Source of the DNA: Clostridia bacterium
Lineage (GTDB): Bacteria; Bacillota_A; Clostridia; Christensenellales; Aristaeellaceae
Assembly (NCBI GenBank): GCA_017464225.1
Contig: JAFUDW010000151.1
Span: forward strand, 1 to 16,587
DNA: 16,587 nucleotides
Direction of reading: 5' to 3'
In this document: in pieces, positions 14,107 through 16,587 of the stretch
Layout of the letters: each line of letters opens with the position of its first letter
Numbering within the stretch: the stretch's first letter is position 1
The notes under the pieces: model-generated
The model's database searches: none
The model's input: the letters and a program-made list of their open reading frames with translations, nothing else
Told to the model about the DNA's origin: nothing
Translations under genes and position numbers: made by a program

Positions 14107-15255
14107 TTATTGCTTCGCCGCGGCCAAAATCCTGTCCACGTAATCGGTAGCCTCCCAGCTGAATCCCTCGCGGCCGAAATGCCCGTAGGCGGCGGTGGCG
14201 CGATAGACGGGACGGCGTAGGTTCAGCCGCTCGATGATGGCGGCGGGGCGCATATCAAACGCCTCGCTGACCACCTGGGCCAGCCGATCGTCGGGCAGCT
14301 TGCCGGTGCCGAAGGTATCCACGGTGAGGCTCACGGGCTGCGCCACGCCGATGGCGTAGGCCAGCGCCACCTGGGCCTTATCGCAGAGCCCGGCGGCCAC
14401 CAGGTTTTTGGCCGCGTGGCGGGCGGCATAGGCCGCGCTGCGGTCCACCTTGGTGGGATCCTTGCCGCTGAACGCGCCGCCGCCGTGGGGCGCCATGCCG
14501 CCGTAGGTATCCACAATGATCTTGCGCCCGGTGAGGCCGCTGTCACCCGCAGGGCCGCCGATGACGAAGCGCCCGGTGGGATTGATATAATACGTGGTAT
14601 CCGCGTGCAGCAGCTCGGCGGGGATCTCGTGCTTGATCACATCCTCGATCATGGCGCGGCGGATCTCCTGCTGGCTGACGCTCTCGTCATGCTGGGTGGA
14701 AATGACCACGGCGTCCACCGCCACGGGCTTGCCATCCTCATACACCACGGTGACCTGCGCCTTGCCATCGGGGCGCATCCAGGGCAGAAGGCCCTCCTTG
14801 CGCACGGCGGCCATGCGCCGGGTGAGGCGATGGGCCAGGGCAATGGGCATGGGCATCATCTCGGGCGTTTCATTGCAGGCGTAGCCGAACATCATGCCCT
14901 GATCGCCCGCGCCCTGCTCGTGATCCTCGTGGGTATCCACGCCCTGGGCGATATCCGGGCTCTGATCGTGCACGGCGGTGAGCACGGCGCAGGACGCGCC
15001 GTCAAAGCCCTTCTTGGCGCGATCGTAACCGATATCGATGACCACCTGCCGGGCGATATCGGCGATGGGCACGTAAGCATGGGTGCTGATCTCGCCCATG
15101 ACCAGGATGAGGCCGGTGGTGGTGCAGGTTTCGCAGGCCACGCGGGCATAGGGATCCTGTTCCAGCAGCGCGTCCAGCACGGCGTCGCTGATCTGGTCGC
15201 AGATCTTATCCGGATGTCCCTCGGTGACCGATTCGGATGTGAACAGTTTACGCAT
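14107..15255 (-). CDS. metK: S-adenosylmethionine synthetase
   Basis: MetK makes S-adenosylmethionine from methionine and ATP. I start it at the ATG at 15253-15255 (382 residues, [17 protein letters not shown]), because AAAGGAG lies exactly 10 nt before it and family members begin here. An in-frame start at 15285 would add ten residues over the ribosome binding site and terminator. Motifs seen are GHPDK near the N-terminus, [21 protein letters not shown] and the P-loop-like [19 protein letters not shown]. The C-terminal HFGRE and the final [11 protein letters not shown] are normal. It is a single-gene unit with a riboswitch leader. The likely end of its transcript is the terminator at 13825-13866. 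Confidence 0.98.
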   Translation of the reverse strand: MRKLFTSESVTEGHPDKICDQISDAVLDALLEQDPYARVACETCTTTGLILVMGEISTHAYVPIADIARQVVIDIGYDRAKKGFDGASCAVLTAVHDQSPDIAQGVDTHEDHEQGAGDQGMMFGYACNETPEMMPMPIALAHRLTRRMAAVRKEGLLPWMRPDGKAQVTVVYEDGKPVAVDAVVISTQHDESVSQQEIRRAMIEDVIKHEIPAELLHADTTYYINPTGRFVIGGPAGDSGLTGRKIIVDTYGGMAPHGGGAFSGKDPTKVDRSAAYAARHAAKNLVAAGLCDKAQVALAYAIGVAQPVSLTVDTFGTGKLPDDRLAQVVSEAFDMRPAAIIERLNLRRPVYRATAAYGHFGREGFSWEATDYVDRILAAAKQ

Positions 15256-15283
15256 TTTTGTGTTTCTCCTTTCGTGTTCGCGC

Positions 15284-15316
15284 AAAAGAAAAGCGCCTGC
15301 CCGCAGACAAGCGCTT
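15284..15316 (-). terminator. Riboswitch-controlled terminator of metK
   Basis: AAGCGC (15291-15296) and GCGCTT (15311-15316), with added inner pairing, form the stem. TTTTCTTTTG follows on the minus strand. Placed between the SAM-I aptamer and the metK start, it is the expected OFF-state terminator when SAM is bound. Confidence 0.9.
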
Positions 15317-15335
15317 ATTTTGTAAATCTTTTACG

Positions 15336-15436
15336 CCTTATCTGCCGGTACTGTGTACCGCCGGAATTAGCACCGCACGGTTCCCCGCCGGTTGCCGGGC
15401 ATCATCGGGCCGTTCCCTCCGCCGCTCTTGATAAGG
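15336..15436 (-). promoter_or_regulatory. SAM-I (S-box) riboswitch aptamer
   Basis: On the minus strand helix P1 is CCTTATC/GATAAGG at the two ends. The conserved cores are all present: CTTATCAAGAG, then GGGAACGGCCCGATGA, CCCGGCAACC, GGTGCTAATTCC and AGATAAG. The aptamer is about 101 nt. High SAM stabilises P1 and lets the terminator downstream form, lowering metK expression. Confidence 0.97.
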
Positions 15437-15455
15437 TATTCAGTTGACGGGGATG

Positions 15456-15484
15456 ATTATAGCACAGCGTCTTCACGCTGTCAA
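15456..15484 (-). promoter_or_regulatory. metK promoter with dyad in the spacer
   Basis: TTGACA (15479-15484) and TATAAT (15456-15461) are both consensus and 17 bp apart. The start should be near 15449, giving a leader of about 194 nt that holds the riboswitch. The spacer itself is a perfect dyad: ACAGCGT (15464-15470), 4 nt, ACGCTGT (15475-15481). Confidence 0.93.
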
Positions 15485-15497
15485 GGCGAGCGCCTTG
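15482..15497 (-). repeat. Palindrome just after the leucine-rich-repeat gene
   Basis: CAAGGCG (15482-15488), 2 nt, CGCCTTG (15491-15497) lies 5 nt after the stop at 15502 and reaches into the metK -35 hexamer. It lacks a T-tract, so termination of the upstream gene here is doubtful; read-through into the metK leader is possible. Confidence 0.5.
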
Positions 15498-15501
15498 CCG
15501 A

Positions 15502-16587
15502 TTATTGATCAATTTCCGCTGTCTGTAAGCCGTGGGCCAGGGCGTAATTCCAGGCCTCGCTGCCCTCAACGGCGCGGACGACGTAGCTGCCGGCAGGCAG
15601 AGCATCCTCGGCGATGTATTCCACCGAGGCCGGAATGGTGATGGCGCGCAGGTCGCCGCAGCCCGCGAAGGCGCGCTCCCCGATGGAGCGCAAGCCCTGC
15701 GGCAGCAGGATGATCTGCGCCGTGCTGTTCATAAAGGCCTCGTCCTCGATGGCCGTCAGCGCCGCGGGCAAAGTGAGCGTTCGCATCACGCTTCCCAGCC
15801 AGGTGATTGTTCCGCCGTAATTGCCGTCCGCAACGCTCTCCCATCCCGCAAGCTCGCTGAAATAGGAGGCGGAGGCGGTGACATTGTAGAAAGCGTTGCT
15901 GCCGATGGACGGCGCGGCCCCGGCAAAGGCGATCTCCTTCAGCACCGCGCATCTGCCGAAGGCGTAATTTTTGATTTCAGCCAGACTCCGGGGCAGATCG
16001 ACGGCGGGAAGCGTAGCCTGCCCATAGAAGGCCGATGCTCCAATGGTTTGCAGGGTGGAGGGCAAAACGACCTCGGTCAGCTTGCCGACGCTTGTGCCCG
16101 AAGTGCTGTCATACACATAGAAGGCATAATCGCCGATGGATGTGACGCCTTCCTCAAAATCTACGTGGGTCAACGAACCGTAAACGCGGTATTCCAGCAT
16201 GTTTTTATAATAGCGCTCGGATGTGGCGCTTGAATATTGCCGATTGATCATCACGCCATCCCCGCCCTTGAGATAATGAATGCTGGCGATGGGATTGTTC
16301 TGGAACCGGTTCTCGGTGTTGATCTCCACAGGCAGGGTGATTTCGTTCAGGCTCCCGCAGTCATAGAAAGCGCCCAGTCCCAAAGACGTCACCGTGCGGC
16401 GCAGCGTGACCTTTTTCAGCGATGCGCAGTTCCTGAAACAGGATGCGGGGATTTGGGTCACGCTCTCCGGAAGAACGAAGGCGTGCCCCGCCTGCGGTTC
16501 GCTCACAATGGCTGTGATTCCGGTGCGGCTGTAGGCATATTCGCCCAAGGTGGTAAAGCCCTCGGGCAGCGGTACATCATCCAACAA
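15502..16587 (-). CDS. BspA-like leucine-rich-repeat protein, C-terminal part (enters from right edge)
   Basis: The visible 361 residues have no start inside the window; the frame is open to the last base, so the N-terminus lies beyond it. It is made of LRR_5 (BspA/TpLRR) repeats, with units such as LPESVTQIPASCFRNCASLKKVTL, VTSIGDYAFYVY, LPSTLQTIGASAFYG, LPRSLAEIKNYAFGRC and LPQGLRSIGERAFAGC. An irregular insert lies at about 90-140. Such repeats are common in cell-surface or secreted proteins of gut bacteria and mediate binding. The last 44 residues (IPASVEYIAEDAL, then YALAHGL) resemble the end of the four-module protein at 10742-13744, so the two proteins are related at their C-termini. 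No LPXTG or other anchor follows. The ligand is unknown. Confidence 0.9.
   Translation of the reverse strand: MLDDVPLPEGFTTLGEYAYSRTGITAIVSEPQAGHAFVLPESVTQIPASCFRNCASLKKVTLRRTVTSLGLGAFYDCGSLNEITLPVEINTENRFQNNPIASIHYLKGGDGVMINRQYSSATSERYYKNMLEYRVYGSLTHVDFEEGVTSIGDYAFYVYDSTSGTSVGKLTEVVLPSTLQTIGASAFYGQATLPAVDLPRSLAEIKNYAFGRCAVLKEIAFAGAAPSIGSNAFYNVTASASYFSELAGWESVADGNYGGTITWLGSVMRTLTLPAALTAIEDEAFMNSTAQIILLPQGLRSIGERAFAGCGDLRAITIPASVEYIAEDALPAGSYVVRAVEGSEAWNYALAHGLQTAEIDQ

Noticed and set aside
15256..15285. Upstream in-frame start for metK at 15285
   Set aside because: It would translate the ribosome binding site and part of the terminator tract; the ATG at 15255 has ideal spacing and matches the family N-terminus.
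1..16587. Mobile element, toxin-antitoxin or phage-defence genes
   Set aside because: No transposase, integrase, recombinase, toxin or nuclease motif was found in any gene that stands up on its own strand.

Overview
The window is about 60% GC and packed with genes. It looks like the chromosome of a GC-rich member of the Bacillota, class Clostridia. Supporting signs are strong AGGAGG-type ribosome binding sites, a SAM-I riboswitch on metK, ArgR-type boxes at argG, an rpmE/DUF1385 gene pair, and secreted proteins with BspA-type leucine-rich repeats. I cannot place it more finely. I see no phage, insertion sequence, CRISPR array, tRNA or rRNA.

Region 1 (1-7200, minus strand) is one long arginine operon. 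In transcription order it runs argG, a three-gene amino-acid ABC importer (binding protein, permease, ATPase), argF, a small GNAT acetyltransferase, carA and carB; carB leaves the window on the left. The products make carbamoyl phosphate, carbamoylate ornithine to citrulline and convert citrulline to argininosuccinate. The importer probably brings in arginine or a related amino acid. argH and the ornithine-making genes are not in view. The argG promoter has consensus -35 and -10 hexamers 17 bp apart and carries in-phase candidate ArgR boxes.

Region 2 (7369-8841, plus strand) is transcribed divergently and holds two tandem MgtC/SapB-family membrane proteins. Region 3 (8842-9234) has no gene. 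It holds an A/T hairpin, a short direct repeat, a 122-bp element that folds as a perfect-armed cloverleaf, and a terminator-like hairpin.

Region 4 (9235-10687, minus strand) contains a DUF1385 membrane protein and rpmE (ribosomal protein L31), each with its own promoter and separated by a terminator. Region 5 (10742-13808, minus strand) is a single 1000-residue secreted protein made of four divergent ~225-residue modules and a leucine-rich-repeat tail. I do not recognise the module.

Region 6 (13825-14104) is a gene-free stretch with a strong minus-strand terminator and, on the plus strand, a promoter followed by a roughly 200-nt structured RNA candidate (possibly raiA-class, less likely 6S). 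Region 7 (14107-15484, minus strand) is metK with a textbook promoter, SAM-I aptamer and terminator. Region 8 (15502-16587, minus strand) is the C-terminal part of a BspA-like leucine-rich-repeat protein that enters from the right.

Most of the window is well-known housekeeping biology. The parts most likely to be undescribed are the four-module secreted protein, the cloverleaf element, and the structured RNA lying opposite the probable metK 3' UTR.
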